From the NCBI RefSeq assembly GCF_023554255.2, contig NZ_JAMJWD020000002.1, forward strand, positions 372,001-436,000: a DNA stretch of 64,000 bases, in the 5' to 3' direction. The number at the start of each line of letters is the position of its first letter. Within the stretch, counting starts at the first letter, position 1. Both the position numbers and the translations under genes were made by a program. Origin of the DNA: Phyllobacterium sp. 21LDTY02-6. Its GTDB lineage: Bacteria > Pseudomonadota > Alphaproteobacteria > Rhizobiales > Rhizobiaceae. The notes below the pieces were generated by a model. The model was not told where the DNA came from and did no database searches. It saw only the letters and a program-made list of their open reading frames with translations. Below are positions 1-10,023 of the stretch, one piece after another.

Positions 1-98
1 TACCATAAAGCCCTTGATGAATGCTAGCCAGTGTGCATAACTTTGTGGCAGCGCTGTCATAGCGAGACTTGTGGTGCGCGCCGGGAGGAAATTCGTTC

Positions 99-1088
99 AT
101 GCATGTGATGGTTATCGGTGCAGCCGGTATGGTTGGCCGCAAACTGCTCGACAAGCTTGCCGCAGAGGCGGGAATACTTGGCGGGGATATAGAGAAACTG
201 ACGCTCGTCGACGTCATCGAGCCGCTCGCGCCAGCCGGATTTGCAGGCAATTGCATATCAAAGGCCGCCGATCTGGCCGATCCCGGCGTCGCGGAGCAAT
301 TAATCACGGCGCGCCCGGACGTGATATTCCACCTGGCGGCCATCGTATCCGGCGAAGCCGAGGCTGATTTCGAGAAAGGCTACCGGGTCAATCTGGACGG
401 AACGCGCGCCATATTCGAAGCGATCCGGCTCGAATCCAGGAAGGCTCCGTACCGTCCGCGCGTGATCTTCGCGTCTTCCATCGCGGTGTTCGGCACGCCC
501 TTCCCCGACAAGATCGGCGACGAATTCTTCACCACGCCGCTGACCAGCTACGGCACTCAGAAGGCGATCTGCGAACTCCTGCTGTCGGATTACAGCCGCA
601 GGGGCTTCTTCGATGGTATCGGCATCAGGCTTCCGACGATCTGCATCCGTCCCGGAAAGCCCAACAAGGCAGCATCCGGCTTCTTCTCCAACATATTGCG
701 CGAGCCATTGTCGGGACAGGAAGCCGTTCTGCCGGTCGACGAGAGCGTGCGGCACTGGTTCGCGTCTCCGCGCGCGGCCGTCGGCTTCTTCATCCATGCC
801 GCGACGCTGGACCTCGAAAAGGTCGGCCCGCGCCGCAACCTGTCGATGCCCGGCCTTTCCGCACTCGTCGGCGAAGAAATAGAAGCCTTGAAACGCGTTG
901 CCGGTGAAAAGGCCGTGCGCCTCATCCGCCGGGAGCCGGACCCGACGATCCAGAAGATCGTTGCGGGCTGGGCGACCGATTTCGACGCCACCCGTGCGGC
1001 AAAACTGGGCTTCAAGGCTGAAACCGCCTTCGACGAAATCATTCGCGCCCATATCGAGGACGAACTTGGCGGAAAGATTCCTGCATGA
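99..1088 (+). CDS. NAD-dependent epimerase/dehydratase family protein, D-erythronate dehydrogenase (DenD)-like
   Basis: An extended-SDR oxidoreductase of 329 residues, probably oxidising or epimerising a sugar or sugar acid in the cytoplasm. The N-terminal dinucleotide-binding motif GAAGMVG, the ASS catalytic serine segment and YGTQK (YxxxK) are all intact. The ATG at 99 is chosen over an earlier in-frame codon because GGGAGGAA sits just upstream. Its stop overlaps the next SDR start by 4 nt (ATGA), so it is the first gene seen of a catabolic operon with a sugar importer. DenD likeness is from overall resemblance; the substrate is unknown. The 98 nt before it may hold the operon promoter, but I cannot assign one. 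Confidence 0.8.
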   Translation: MHVMVIGAAGMVGRKLLDKLAAEAGILGGDIEKLTLVDVIEPLAPAGFAGNCISKAADLADPGVAEQLITARPDVIFHLAAIVSGEAEADFEKGYRVNLDGTRAIFEAIRLESRKAPYRPRVIFASSIAVFGTPFPDKIGDEFFTTPLTSYGTQKAICELLLSDYSRRGFFDGIGIRLPTICIRPGKPNKAASGFFSNILREPLSGQEAVLPVDESVRHWFASPRAAVGFFIHAATLDLEKVGPRRNLSMPGLSALVGEEIEALKRVAGEKAVRLIRREPDPTIQKIVAGWATDFDATRAAKLGFKAETAFDEIIRAHIEDELGGKIPA

Positions 1089-1858
1089 GCATTCAAGATT
1101 CAGGCAAGGGCAAGATCGCCCTCGTGACCGGCGGCGGAACCGGCGTCGGCAAGGCCATCACCACGGCGCTTCTCGGCGTCGGCTATACGGTCGTCATTTC
1201 CGGCCGGCGCAAGGATGTCCTTGACGCTGCCGCCAAGCAGCTTGCCGACGAGACGAAGGGCAAGGTGGTGGCGTTGACGGCGGATGTAAGCGACGCCGCA
1301 TCGGTCGCGGCGCTGTTCGCTTCCATCAAGCAGGAGTTCGGCCGGCTTGACCTGCTCGTCAACAATGCCGGCGTCAATGTCCCGAATGTTCCTATCGACG
1401 AACTCGACGTCGCGCACTGGAATGCCATTGTCGGCGCCAACCTCACCGGCGTATTCCTGTGCACCCAGCAGGCGGTGAAGCTGATGAAGTCCCAGTCGCC
1501 GCGCGGTGGCCGCATCATCAATAACGGCTCGATATCGGCGCAGACGCCGCGCCCGAACACCGCGCCCTATACCGCGACCAAGCATGCCGTGACAGGTATG
1601 ACGAAATCGACGGCGCTCGATGGGCGGGCATTCGATATCGCTTGCGGCCAGATCGATATCGGCAATGCTTCAACGGACATGACATCGAAGATCGCAACGG
1701 GCATTCTACAGGCGAATGGCGAGACGGCAGCGGAGCCGACGATACCGGCAAAACACGTCGGCGATGCGGTCGTCTACATGGCAAGCCTGCCGCTTGACGC
1801 AAATGTGCTGACAATGACCGTAATGGCTACCAAAATGCCCCTGGTGGGACGCGGATAA
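1085..1858 (+). CDS. SDR family oxidoreductase with atypical C-terminal half
   Basis: A classical short-chain dehydrogenase of 257 residues. TGGGTGVG binds the cofactor, NNAG stabilises the fold, and a serine 13 residues before the YTATK tyrosine completes the Ser-Tyr-Lys catalytic set. The usual segment after the catalytic lysine, which normally ends in a Pro-Gly motif, is replaced by [11 protein letters not shown], and the C-terminus ends in the unusual [14 protein letters not shown]. It is translationally coupled to the preceding DenD-like gene and lies just ahead of the importer genes, so it probably acts on the imported sugar or its derivative. The reaction is not predictable from sequence. 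Confidence 0.85.
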   Translation: MSIQDSGKGKIALVTGGGTGVGKAITTALLGVGYTVVISGRRKDVLDAAAKQLADETKGKVVALTADVSDAASVAALFASIKQEFGRLDLLVNNAGVNVPNVPIDELDVAHWNAIVGANLTGVFLCTQQAVKLMKSQSPRGGRIINNGSISAQTPRPNTAPYTATKHAVTGMTKSTALDGRAFDIACGQIDIGNASTDMTSKIATGILQANGETAAEPTIPAKHVGDAVVYMASLPLDANVLTMTVMATKMPLVGRG

Positions 1859-1912
1859 AACGAATGGACGGCATGGGAGAGATGCAGTCCAGGCATAATC
1901 GGAGGAGAACGC

Positions 1913-2977
<1,065 letters not shown>

Positions 2978-3089
2978 CCGACAAGACGGCGGCCGCCATT
3001 CGGGGAGCGGCAACCGGACGAGAGTCCCCGAGACCGGGCTTCAAAATGTGGGAGCGTTTTGAGCGGCCTTTAACAAAGGAGGAGCATCA

Positions 3090-4406
3090 ATGACCATCAA
3101 TAGAAGACATCTTCTGGGAGCGTCGGCCGGACTTGTAGCGGCCGCGGGCCTGAACCGTTTCGGACTGAGCCCCGCATTTGCACAGGGTGCGGCACCGGCA
3201 TACAAGCCGGAAGAAGGCGCCAGCCTGCGCCTCCTGCGCTGGGTTCCTTTCGTACCGGCCGAAGAAGCCGCCTGGCTGGCCAATACGAAGAAGTTCACCG
3301 AAGCGACCGGCGTCGAAGTCCGCATCGACAAGGAAAGCTGGGAAGACGTGCGCCCGAAGGCCGCCGTTGCGGCGAATGTGGGCTCGGGACCGGACATGGT
3401 CATGAGCTGGTTCGACGATCCGCATCAATATCCGGACAAGCTGGTCGACCTGACGGAACTGGGCGAATATCTCGGCGGCGCCCATGGCGGTTGGTATGCC
3501 GGCCTTGAAGGCTATGCCAAGCGGGACGGCAAGTTCATCGCCCTGCCGCTTTGCGCCATCGGCAATGCCGTCATCTACCGCGAGAGCCATATGAAGGCTG
3601 CCGGGTTCAGCGAGTTTCCGAAGGACACCGCAGGCTTCCTCGAATTGTGCAAGGCATTGCAGGCGAAGGGTACGCCGGCCGGCTTCCCGCACGGCAAGGC
3701 TGTCGGCGACGGAAACAATTACGCTCACTGGTTGCTGTGGAGCCATGGCGGCAAGATGGTCGACGAAAGCGGCAAGGTCACGATCAACAGCCCGGAAACG
3801 CTGGCTTCGGTCAAATATGCGCAGGAACTCTACAAGACCTTCATCCCCGGCACCGAGAGCTGGCAGGATGTCAACAACAACCGCGCCTTCCTCGCCCGCC
3901 AGGTATCGCTGACCGCCAATGGCGTCTCGGCCTATTATACGGCGCTCAAGGATCCCGGCATGAAGGACATTGCGGACGACATGCGCTCCACCAACCTTCC
4001 GATCGGTCCGGTCGGCCAGTCGGTGGAACTGCACCAGGCATCGACATTGTCGATCTTCAAGCACACCAAATATCCGGAGGCAGCCAAGGCCTACCTGCAG
4101 TTCATGTATCAGGCCGACAGTATGAACGCCTGGATCGAAGGCGCCAGCGCCTATTGCTGCCAGCCTTTGAAGGAATTTGCGGCGAACCCGGTCTGGAAGT
4201 CCAATCCGATCCACGCCGCCTATGCCAAGGCTTCCGATACGCTGCGTCCCAACGGCTATGCAGGACCACTCGGCACGGCTTCGGCCGGCGTAATGGCAGA
4301 CTATGTGCTCGTCGACATGTACGCAACGGCGGTCACCGGCCAGATGACGGCAGAAGAAGCCATCGCCCAGGCGGAGAAGCGGGCAAACCGCTACTACAAC
4401 GTATAG
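3090..4406 (+). CDS. Extracellular sugar-binding protein of ABC transporter
   Basis: A periplasmic solute-binding protein of 438 residues (family 1 carbohydrate-binding type). The N-terminus has a twin-arginine-like export signal (NRRHLLG, a hydrophobic stretch, cleavage likely after AFA near residue 31), suggesting Tat export. An AAAGGAGGAG ribosome-binding site precedes the ATG. It should capture the ligand for the two downstream permeases. The 159 nt after its stop contain a strong compound inverted repeat that could stabilise its mRNA. The ligand is unknown; sugar metabolism is inferred from the neighbours. Confidence 0.92.
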   Translation: MTINRRHLLGASAGLVAAAGLNRFGLSPAFAQGAAPAYKPEEGASLRLLRWVPFVPAEEAAWLANTKKFTEATGVEVRIDKESWEDVRPKAAVAANVGSGPDMVMSWFDDPHQYPDKLVDLTELGEYLGGAHGGWYAGLEGYAKRDGKFIALPLCAIGNAVIYRESHMKAAGFSEFPKDTAGFLELCKALQAKGTPAGFPHGKAVGDGNNYAHWLLWSHGGKMVDESGKVTINSPETLASVKYAQELYKTFIPGTESWQDVNNNRAFLARQVSLTANGVSAYYTALKDPGMKDIADDMRSTNLPIGPVGQSVELHQASTLSIFKHTKYPEAAKAYLQFMYQADSMNAWIEGASAYCCQPLKEFAANPVWKSNPIHAAYAKASDTLRPNGYAGPLGTASAGVMADYVLVDMYATAVTGQMTAEEAIAQAEKRANRYYNV

Positions 4407-4412
4407 GATGAC

Positions 4413-4489
4413 GGACATGGCGACAGGCACGCGGGCAAACCCGATCAGCGGCGACGCAGATCGCGCCGCGATGTCCTGTCGCCATGTCC
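4413..4489. repeat. Compound inverted repeat (15-bp arms with two inner hairpins)
   Basis: Perfect 15-bp arms, GGACATGGCGACAGG at 4413-4427 and its complement at 4475-4489, enclose two further hairpins: CGGG/CCCG at 4432-4443 and GCGGCG/CGCCGC at 4448-4469. As RNA this would fold into a three-way junction. It starts 6 nt after the binding-protein stop codon and lies upstream of the first permease gene. Placement is like the mRNA-stabilising elements known between binding-protein and permease genes (for example malE-malF). No poly-T follows, so a terminator is less likely. Confidence 0.85.
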
Positions 4490-4565
4490 TGTTCCACCTC
4501 CTTTGCGCAAATCCAGATCGTAGTCCATTGCCCGCAGCCCTGCTGCACAAGGGGAGATCCGCCCA

Positions 4566-5477
4566 ATGAGTGCTGTCTCATCCAATTCCTTTGCGAGAAG
4601 CAATACGGCCGTCGGCCTCTTTTTCATGTTGCCGGCAGCCGCATTTCTTCTTTGCTTCCTGACTTATCCGCTTGGCCTCGGCGTATGGCTCGGCTTCACC
4701 GACGCCAAGATCGGGCGGGACGGCATATTCATCGGCATCGAAAACTACCAGGCGCTGGCGCGTGACTCCGTCTTCTGGATGGCCGTCTACAATACAGTGC
4801 TCTATACTTTCATCGCGTCGGTGCTGAAATTCGGCTTCGGCCTCTGGCTTGCGCTCATCCTGAACGAGCATCTGCCGTTCAAATCCTTCTTCCGTGCCAT
4901 AATTCTTCTTCCCTGGGTCGTGCCGACGGTGTTGTCGGCGCTCGCCTTCTGGTGGATTTACGATGCGCAGTTCTCGATCCTTTCCTGGAGCCTGATGCAG
5001 ATCGGCTGGATCGACGGACCGATCAATTTCCTTGGCGATCCCAACAATGCGCGAGCATCGGTCATTGCCGCCAATGTCTGGCGCGGCATCCCGTTCGTCG
5101 CCATCTCCCTGCTCGCAGGGCTGCAGACGATACCGCAATCGCTGCACGAGGCGGCATCGCTGGACGGCGCGACGGGCTGGCAGCGTTTCCGCTTCATAAC
5201 CTTGCCGATGCTCACGCCGATCATCGCGGTCGTGATGACGTTCTCGGTGCTCTTCACCTTCACCGATTTCCAGCTGATCTATGTCCTGACCAAGGGCGGA
5301 CCCGTCAACGCCACCCACCTGATGGCTACGTTGTCGTTCCAGCGCGGCATCCCCGGCGGCCAGCTTGGCGAGGGCGCGGCGATTGCCGTGGCAATGATCC
5401 CATTCCTGCTCGCATCGATCCTGTTCAGCTTCTTCGGCCTTCAGCGCCGCAAATGGCAGCAGGGCGGACAGGATTGA
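4566..5477 (+). CDS. Sugar ABC transporter permease (MalF/UgpA type)
   Basis: An inner-membrane permease of 303 residues with about six hydrophobic segments. The EAA loop is visible as EAASLDGATGWQRFRFITLP around residues 195-215, the site that docks the ATPase. The start follows a weak purine-rich site. It is paired with the next gene to form the heterodimeric channel for the upstream binding protein. Substrate is inferred to be a sugar from family and context. Confidence 0.92.
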   Translation: MSAVSSNSFARSNTAVGLFFMLPAAAFLLCFLTYPLGLGVWLGFTDAKIGRDGIFIGIENYQALARDSVFWMAVYNTVLYTFIASVLKFGFGLWLALILNEHLPFKSFFRAIILLPWVVPTVLSALAFWWIYDAQFSILSWSLMQIGWIDGPINFLGDPNNARASVIAANVWRGIPFVAISLLAGLQTIPQSLHEAASLDGATGWQRFRFITLPMLTPIIAVVMTFSVLFTFTDFQLIYVLTKGGPVNATHLMATLSFQRGIPGGQLGEGAAIAVAMIPFLLASILFSFFGLQRRKWQQGGQD

Positions 5478-5495
5478 GAGAGAGAGGAACCAATC

Positions 5496-6389
5496 ATGAG
5501 CATAGCAGAACAGAACGCGCCTCTCTCCGACGACGCACAGGGCATGAGCTACCTGAACAGGCTGCCGCGGCGCATCGTCGTGATCTACCTCCCGTTGCTT
5601 GTCTTCGTTTTCGTCCTGTTGTTCCCATTCTACTGGATGGCGATCACGGCGGTTAAGCCGAACTCGCAGCTGACGGATTACTCCAACTACAGCCCGTTCT
5701 GGGTGGTGAAGCCGACGCTGGATCATATCAAATACCTGCTGTTCGAGACCTCCTATCCGGGCTGGCTGTGGAACACGGTCGTCGTGTCCGTCTGTGCGAC
5801 CGTCCTGTCGCTCGCCGCTTCCGTATTCGCCGCCTATGCGATCGAACGCGTCCGGTTCTCCGGGTCGAGATCCGTCGGACTCCTGATCTTCCTCGCCTAT
5901 CTGGTGCCGCCGTCGATCCTGTTCATTCCGCTTGCCGTCATCGTGTTCAAGTTCGGCATCTACGACACGAAGCTCGCGCTCATCTTCACCTACCCGACCT
6001 TCCTGATCCCGTTCTGCACCTGGCTGCTGATGGGCTACTTCAGGTCGATCCCGTTCGAGCTCGAGGAAAGTGCCCTCGTGGATGGCGCATCGCGCTGGCA
6101 GATCCTTGTCCGGGTCATATTGCCGCTGGCGGTGCCGGGACTGATCTCTGCCGGGATTTTTGCCTTCACATTGTCGTGGAATGAGTTCATCTACGCACTG
6201 ACCTTCATCCAATCCTCGGAAAACAAGACCGTGCCAGTCGGCGTCCTGACGGAATTGGTGAGGGGCGATGTTTTCGAATGGGGCTCGCTCATGGCCGGCG
6301 CATTGTTCGGCTCGCTGCCAGTCGTGATCCTCTATTCGTTCTTCGTCGATTATTACGTTTCGTCCATGACCGGCGCGGTCAAGGAATAA
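5496..6389 (+). CDS. Sugar ABC transporter permease (MalG/UgpE type)
   Basis: The second inner-membrane permease, 297 residues. It has the MalG-type EAA motif EESALVDGASRWQILVRVIL around residues 190-210 and a cytoplasmic N-terminus before the first hydrophobic segment (about residues 28-50). It begins 18 nt after the preceding permease, with GAGAGAGAGG as ribosome-binding site. Together with 4566-5477 it completes the importer. The dehydratase gene follows after 39 nt. Confidence 0.92.
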   Translation: MSIAEQNAPLSDDAQGMSYLNRLPRRIVVIYLPLLVFVFVLLFPFYWMAITAVKPNSQLTDYSNYSPFWVVKPTLDHIKYLLFETSYPGWLWNTVVVSVCATVLSLAASVFAAYAIERVRFSGSRSVGLLIFLAYLVPPSILFIPLAVIVFKFGIYDTKLALIFTYPTFLIPFCTWLLMGYFRSIPFELEESALVDGASRWQILVRVILPLAVPGLISAGIFAFTLSWNEFIYALTFIQSSENKTVPVGVLTELVRGDVFEWGSLMAGALFGSLPVVILYSFFVDYYVSSMTGAVKE

Positions 6390-6428
6390 GATATGGGGGC
6401 TACAGCCCCTTTCAGGAGCAACAACCAA

Positions 6429-8231
6429 ATGACAAATACCAAGGCCCCGAAGAAATTGCGCTCTCAGGAGTGGTTCGACAATCCAGACAATCCGGGGATG
6501 ACTGCGCTCTATCTGGAGCGCTACCTGAACTTCGGCCTGACCCGGGGCGAACTGCAGTCCGGCAAGCCGATCATCGGCATTGCCCAGACCGGCTCGGATC
6601 TTTCGCCCTGCAATCGCCATCACATCGAACTGGCGAAGCGGGTCCGCGAAGGCATCACCGCCGCCGGCGGCATCGCATTCGAGTTCCCCGTGCATCCGAT
6701 CCAGGAGACCGGCAAGCGGCCGGGCGCGGCGCTCGACCGCAACCTCGCCTATCTCGGCCTCGTCGAACTGCTCTACGGCTACCCGCTCGACGGTGTCGTC
6801 CTGACGATCGGGTGCGACAAGACAACACCGGCCATGCTGATGGGCGCGGCAACGGTCAATATTCCTGCCATCGCCCTCTCCGTCGGCCCCATGCTCAATG
6901 GCTGGCATCGCGGCGAGCGGACCGGTTCCGGCACGATCGTCTGGAAATCACGCGAGAGGCTCGCGGCGGGCGAGATCGACTATAATGAATTCATGGACAT
7001 CGTTGCGTCTTCGGCACCATCGGTCGGCTACTGCAATACGATGGGCACGGCGACGACGATGAACTCGCTTGCCGAGGCACTGGGCATGGAACTGCCCGGC
7101 GGCGCGGCCATACCTGCCCCCTACCGCGAGCGTGGCCAGATCGCCTACGACACGGGAAAGCGCATCGTCGACATGGTTTGGGAGGATCTGAAGCCTTCGG
7201 ACATCATGACGCGCGCTGCCTTCGAGAACGCGATCGTCATCAATTCGGCCATTGGCGGCTCGACCAACGCGCCCATCCACCTGAATGCGATTGCCCGCCA
7301 CCTGGGCGTGCCGCTGGACAATGATGACTGGCAGGAAATCGGCCACGACATTCCCCTGCTGGTCAATCTGCAGCCTGCAGGCGAATATCTGGGCGAAGAC
7401 TACCACCGCGCTGGCGGCGTGCCCGCCGTCGTCGCCGAATTGATCAAAGCCGGACGCCTGCCTCATCCCGGCGCAGTAACGGTCAATGGACGCAGCATAG
7501 GCGAGAATTGCGAAACCGCTGAAAACCTCAACACCGACGTCATCAAGCCCTTTGACGCGCCACTCAAGACGAAGGCCGGCTTCATCAACCTGAAGGGCAA
7601 TCTGTTCGACAGCGCCATCATGAAGACAAGCGTCATTTCGCCGGAGTTCCGCGAACGTTATCTTTCCAATCCGGAAGATCCGGAGGCTTTCGAGGGCGTT
7701 GCCGAGGTGTTCGACGGGCCGGAGGATTATCACCACCGCATCGACGATCCAGCGCTCAATCTCAACGAGCACAGCATCTTGATCATGCGCGGCACCGGCC
7801 CCATTGGCTATCCTGGCGCCGCAGAAGTGGTGAACATGCAGCCGCCGGCCTATCTCATCAAGCGCGGCGTCCATGCACTGCCATGCCTCGGCGATGGTCG
7901 TCAGTCCGGCACGTCGGGCTCGCCTTCCATCCTCAACGCCTCGCCGGAAGCGGCCGTCAATGGCGGCCTGGCGCTCGTCCGGTCGGGCGACCGCCTGCGG
8001 ATCGACTTGAGGGCCGGCTCGGCCAACATCCTGATCGACGAAGCGGAACTCAAGGCTCGCAAGCAGCAGCTCACGGCAGCCGGCGGATATAAATATCCGG
8101 CAAGCCAGACGCCGTGGCAGGAGATCCAGCGCGGCATGGTAGGGCAGTTGGCCGAAGGCATGACTCTCGAACCTGCGGTTGGCTATCAGCGCATTGCCCA
8201 GACCAAGGGCCTTCCCCGCGACAACCACTAG
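6429..8231 (+). CDS. IlvD/Edd family sugar-acid dehydratase (L-arabonate/D-xylonate type)
   Basis: Dehydrates an aldonic acid to its 2-keto-3-deoxy acid using an iron-sulfur cluster and Mg2+; 600 residues, cytoplasmic. The cluster cysteines of pentonate dehydratases are visible as Cys61 (SPCNRHH), Cys129 (IGCDKTTP) and Cys202 (GYCNTMGT), the same spacing as in characterised L-arabonate dehydratase. An ATG at 6393 is in frame, but 6429 is preferred: it has CAGGAG upstream and gives the family's typical N-terminus. A 5-bp hairpin (GGGGCT/AGCCCC) lies between the two ATGs. Neighbouring SDR and FAH genes indicate the next steps. Exact sugar acid unknown (arabonate, xylonate, fuconate and galactonate are all possible). 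Confidence 0.88.
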   Translation: MTNTKAPKKLRSQEWFDNPDNPGMTALYLERYLNFGLTRGELQSGKPIIGIAQTGSDLSPCNRHHIELAKRVREGITAAGGIAFEFPVHPIQETGKRPGAALDRNLAYLGLVELLYGYPLDGVVLTIGCDKTTPAMLMGAATVNIPAIALSVGPMLNGWHRGERTGSGTIVWKSRERLAAGEIDYNEFMDIVASSAPSVGYCNTMGTATTMNSLAEALGMELPGGAAIPAPYRERGQIAYDTGKRIVDMVWEDLKPSDIMTRAAFENAIVINSAIGGSTNAPIHLNAIARHLGVPLDNDDWQEIGHDIPLLVNLQPAGEYLGEDYHRAGGVPAVVAELIKAGRLPHPGAVTVNGRSIGENCETAENLNTDVIKPFDAPLKTKAGFINLKGNLFDSAIMKTSVISPEFRERYLSNPEDPEAFEGVAEVFDGPEDYHHRIDDPALNLNEHSILIMRGTGPIGYPGAAEVVNMQPPAYLIKRGVHALPCLGDGRQSGTSGSPSILNASPEAAVNGGLALVRSGDRLRIDLRAGSANILIDEAELKARKQQLTAAGGYKYPASQTPWQEIQRGMVGQLAEGMTLEPAVGYQRIAQTKGLPRDNH

Positions 8232-8244
8232 GCAGAAGACGGCA

Positions 8245-8997
8245 ATGGCCAATATCATCAGGCGTTATGAGGGACGGCACGCGGTCATTACCGGCGGTGC
8301 TTCCGGGATCGGGTTCAGGACGGCCGAAAGGATCATCTCGGAGGGCGGCACCGTCACCCTCTGGGATGTCGATGCCGGCAAGATCGATGCCGCGCGCCAA
8401 GCCCTCGGCCCTTCCGCCCATGGTATCAGCCTGGACGTCTCGTCGCCCGAACAGGTGGAGAAGGCCGCGAAGGAGACGGAAGCGGCCTTCGGCAAGGTCG
8501 ATGTGCTCGTCTGCTCGGCGGGGATCACCGGCCCCAATGCCAAGCTTGCCGATTACCCCATCGAAGAGTGGAAGCGGGTTTTCGACATCAACCTCAATGG
8601 GTTGTTCTACTGCAACCGTTTCATCGTGCCGATCATGCAGCGCAACGGCTATGGGCGTATCGTCAATGTCGCTTCCATCGCCGGCAAGGAGGGCAATCCC
8701 AATGCGTCCGCCTATAGTGCCTCCAAGGCAGCCGTCATAGGATTGACCAAATCGCTCGGCAAGGAACTCGTCGCTGACGGCATAACCGTCAATGCGATCA
8801 CGCCCGCAACCGTCGATACGCCCATTCTTCAGCAATTGAAGCCTGAGTTCATCGATTACATGCTGTCGAAGATTCCGATGCAGCGCTTTGGCAAGGTGGA
8901 TGAACTGGCATCTCTGATAAGCTGGATAGCCAGTGAAGAATGTTCGTTTACGACCGGTGCGGTCTTCGATATTTCCGGCGGACGTGCTACGTATTAG
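8245..8997 (+). CDS. SDR family dehydrogenase, probably 2-keto-3-deoxy-sugar-acid dehydrogenase
   Basis: A classical SDR of 250 residues. GGASGIG, CSAG, a serine in NVASIAG and YSASK are all present, as is the TPATVDTPIL segment after the catalytic lysine. The start at 8245 is used because it gives the standard N-terminus and follows the dehydratase stop by 13 nt; the longer frame runs inside the dehydratase gene. Sitting between the dehydratase and an FAH-type hydrolase, it is best read as the NAD-dependent enzyme that oxidises C4 of the 2-keto-3-deoxy acid (known in L-fuconate and L-rhamnonate routes). That role is inferred. Confidence 0.85.
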   Translation: MANIIRRYEGRHAVITGGASGIGFRTAERIISEGGTVTLWDVDAGKIDAARQALGPSAHGISLDVSSPEQVEKAAKETEAAFGKVDVLVCSAGITGPNAKLADYPIEEWKRVFDINLNGLFYCNRFIVPIMQRNGYGRIVNVASIAGKEGNPNASAYSASKAAVIGLTKSLGKELVADGITVNAITPATVDTPILQQLKPEFIDYMLSKIPMQRFGKVDELASLISWIASEECSFTTGAVFDISGGRATY

Positions 8998-9028
8998 CGA
9001 TACCCACCAGTGAAGAGAAGGTTAACAT

Positions 9029-9868
9029 ATGAAACTTCTGCGTTATGGTCCTGCGGGTCAGGAGAAGCCGGGCCTTGTTGACAAGGACGGCAATGTCCGG
9101 GATCTATCGGGACATATCAAGGACATAGCGGGCGAAGCGATCTCGCCCGAAGGCCTGAAGAAACTGGCTGCGATCGACCCTTCCTCGCTGCCTCTCGTAC
9201 AGGTCGATCGCTATGGTCCCTGCGTCGCTGGCACGGGCAAATTCATCTGCATCGGCCTCAATTATTCCGACCATGCGGCGGAAACCGGCGCGACCGTGCC
9301 GCCGGAGCCCATCATTTTCATGAAGGCCACCTCGGCCATCGTCGGACCGAACGATGATGTGGAGATCCCGAGGGGCTCACAGAAGACCGACTGGGAAGTC
9401 GAGCTCGGCGTGGTGATCGGCAAGCATGCCAAATATGTCGGTGAAGACGAGGCAATGGACTACGTTGCCGGCTATTGCCTGATCAACGACGTTTCCGAGC
9501 GGGCGTTCCAGGCAGAACGCCAGGGCCAGTGGACCAAGGGCAAGAGCTGCGATACTTTCGGCCCGACCGGCCCGTGGCTGGTGACCAAGGACGAGGTAAA
9601 GGACCCGCAAGACCTCAAGATGTGGCTCGAGGTCAATGGCCACCGCTACCAGGACGGCACGTCCGCAACGATGGTCTATGGCGTCCAATACCTCGTATCC
9701 TATCTTTCGCAGTTCATGAGCCTGCATCCCGGCGATATCATATCGACCGGCACACCGCCCGGCGTTGGCCTCGGCCAGACGCCGAACGTGTTCCTCAAGG
9801 CCGGCGATGTCATCACGCTCGGCATCGAGGGTCTTGGCGAGCAGCGCCAGACGGTCGTCCAGGCCTAG
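9029..9868 (+). CDS. Fumarylacetoacetate hydrolase family protein, candidate 2,4-diketo-3-deoxy acid hydrolase
   Basis: An FAH-fold hydrolase of 279 residues, cytoplasmic and Mg2+-dependent. GKFICIGLNYSDH, the metal-ligand glutamates in DWEVELGVVIG, and the aspartate in INDVSER are intact, as is the C-terminal ISTGTPPGVG. It resembles L-2,4-diketo-3-deoxyrhamnonate/fuconate hydrolases, which cleave the diketo acid to pyruvate and a 2-hydroxy acid. In this operon it would follow the dehydratase and SDR. Alternative names given to such proteins (ureidoglycolate lyase, homoprotocatechuate isomerase) fit the context less well. Confidence 0.87.
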   Translation: MKLLRYGPAGQEKPGLVDKDGNVRDLSGHIKDIAGEAISPEGLKKLAAIDPSSLPLVQVDRYGPCVAGTGKFICIGLNYSDHAAETGATVPPEPIIFMKATSAIVGPNDDVEIPRGSQKTDWEVELGVVIGKHAKYVGEDEAMDYVAGYCLINDVSERAFQAERQGQWTKGKSCDTFGPTGPWLVTKDEVKDPQDLKMWLEVNGHRYQDGTSATMVYGVQYLVSYLSQFMSLHPGDIISTGTPPGVGLGQTPNVFLKAGDVITLGIEGLGEQRQTVVQA

Positions 9869-9898
9869 AAACCCCTCACAAACCTGCTGAACCGACCC

Positions 9899-9922
9899 GT
9901 GCCGATGCTTTTGCATCGGCAC
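9899..9922. repeat. Perfect hairpin after the FAH gene
   Basis: GTGCCGATGC and its exact complement flank a TTTT loop, giving a 10-bp GC-rich stem 30 nt after the FAH stop codon. There is no T-run on the + strand after it, so it may be a mRNA-stabilising or partial termination structure that lowers expression of the downstream MFS gene. Confidence 0.75.
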
Positions 9923-9938
9923 ACTCGTTCCATGAGGA

Positions 9939-9959
9939 ATTATCGTCTATAGCGATAAT
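9939..9959. promoter_or_regulatory. Palindrome, possible operator upstream of the MFS gene
   Basis: ATTATCG, a 7-nt spacer, then CGATAAT: two 7-bp arms in dyad symmetry 65 nt upstream of the MFS start. The adjacent sequence adds GCGC-TTTC-GCGC (9961-9972) and CATTC-GT-GAATG (9972-9983). The arrangement fits a repressor site, but no regulator gene lies in the operon within this window. Confidence 0.4.
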
Positions 9960-10023
9960 CGCGCTTTCGCGCATTCGTGAATGATGCCCTGGCCGATTGG
10001 CCATGTGGCAGAGGAGATATTCA

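Noticed and set aside
1-98. TTGATG at 13-18 with CATAAC further downstream as a promoter for the first operon
   Set aside because: The match to -35 and -10 consensus is poor and the region is cut by the window edge, so it cannot be told from chance.
3087-4550. A 487-codon open frame on the - strand opposite the sugar-binding protein gene
   Set aside because: It lies opposite a gene with a clear signal peptide and family match, and its own product has low-complexity composition and no recognisable domain.
4578-6908. A 776-codon open frame on the - strand across both sugar permease genes and the dehydratase start
   Set aside because: It is antisense to three well-recognised genes, its translation is rich in Arg, Gly, Asp and His without domain motifs, and it has no ribosome-binding site. 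It is a high-GC shadow.
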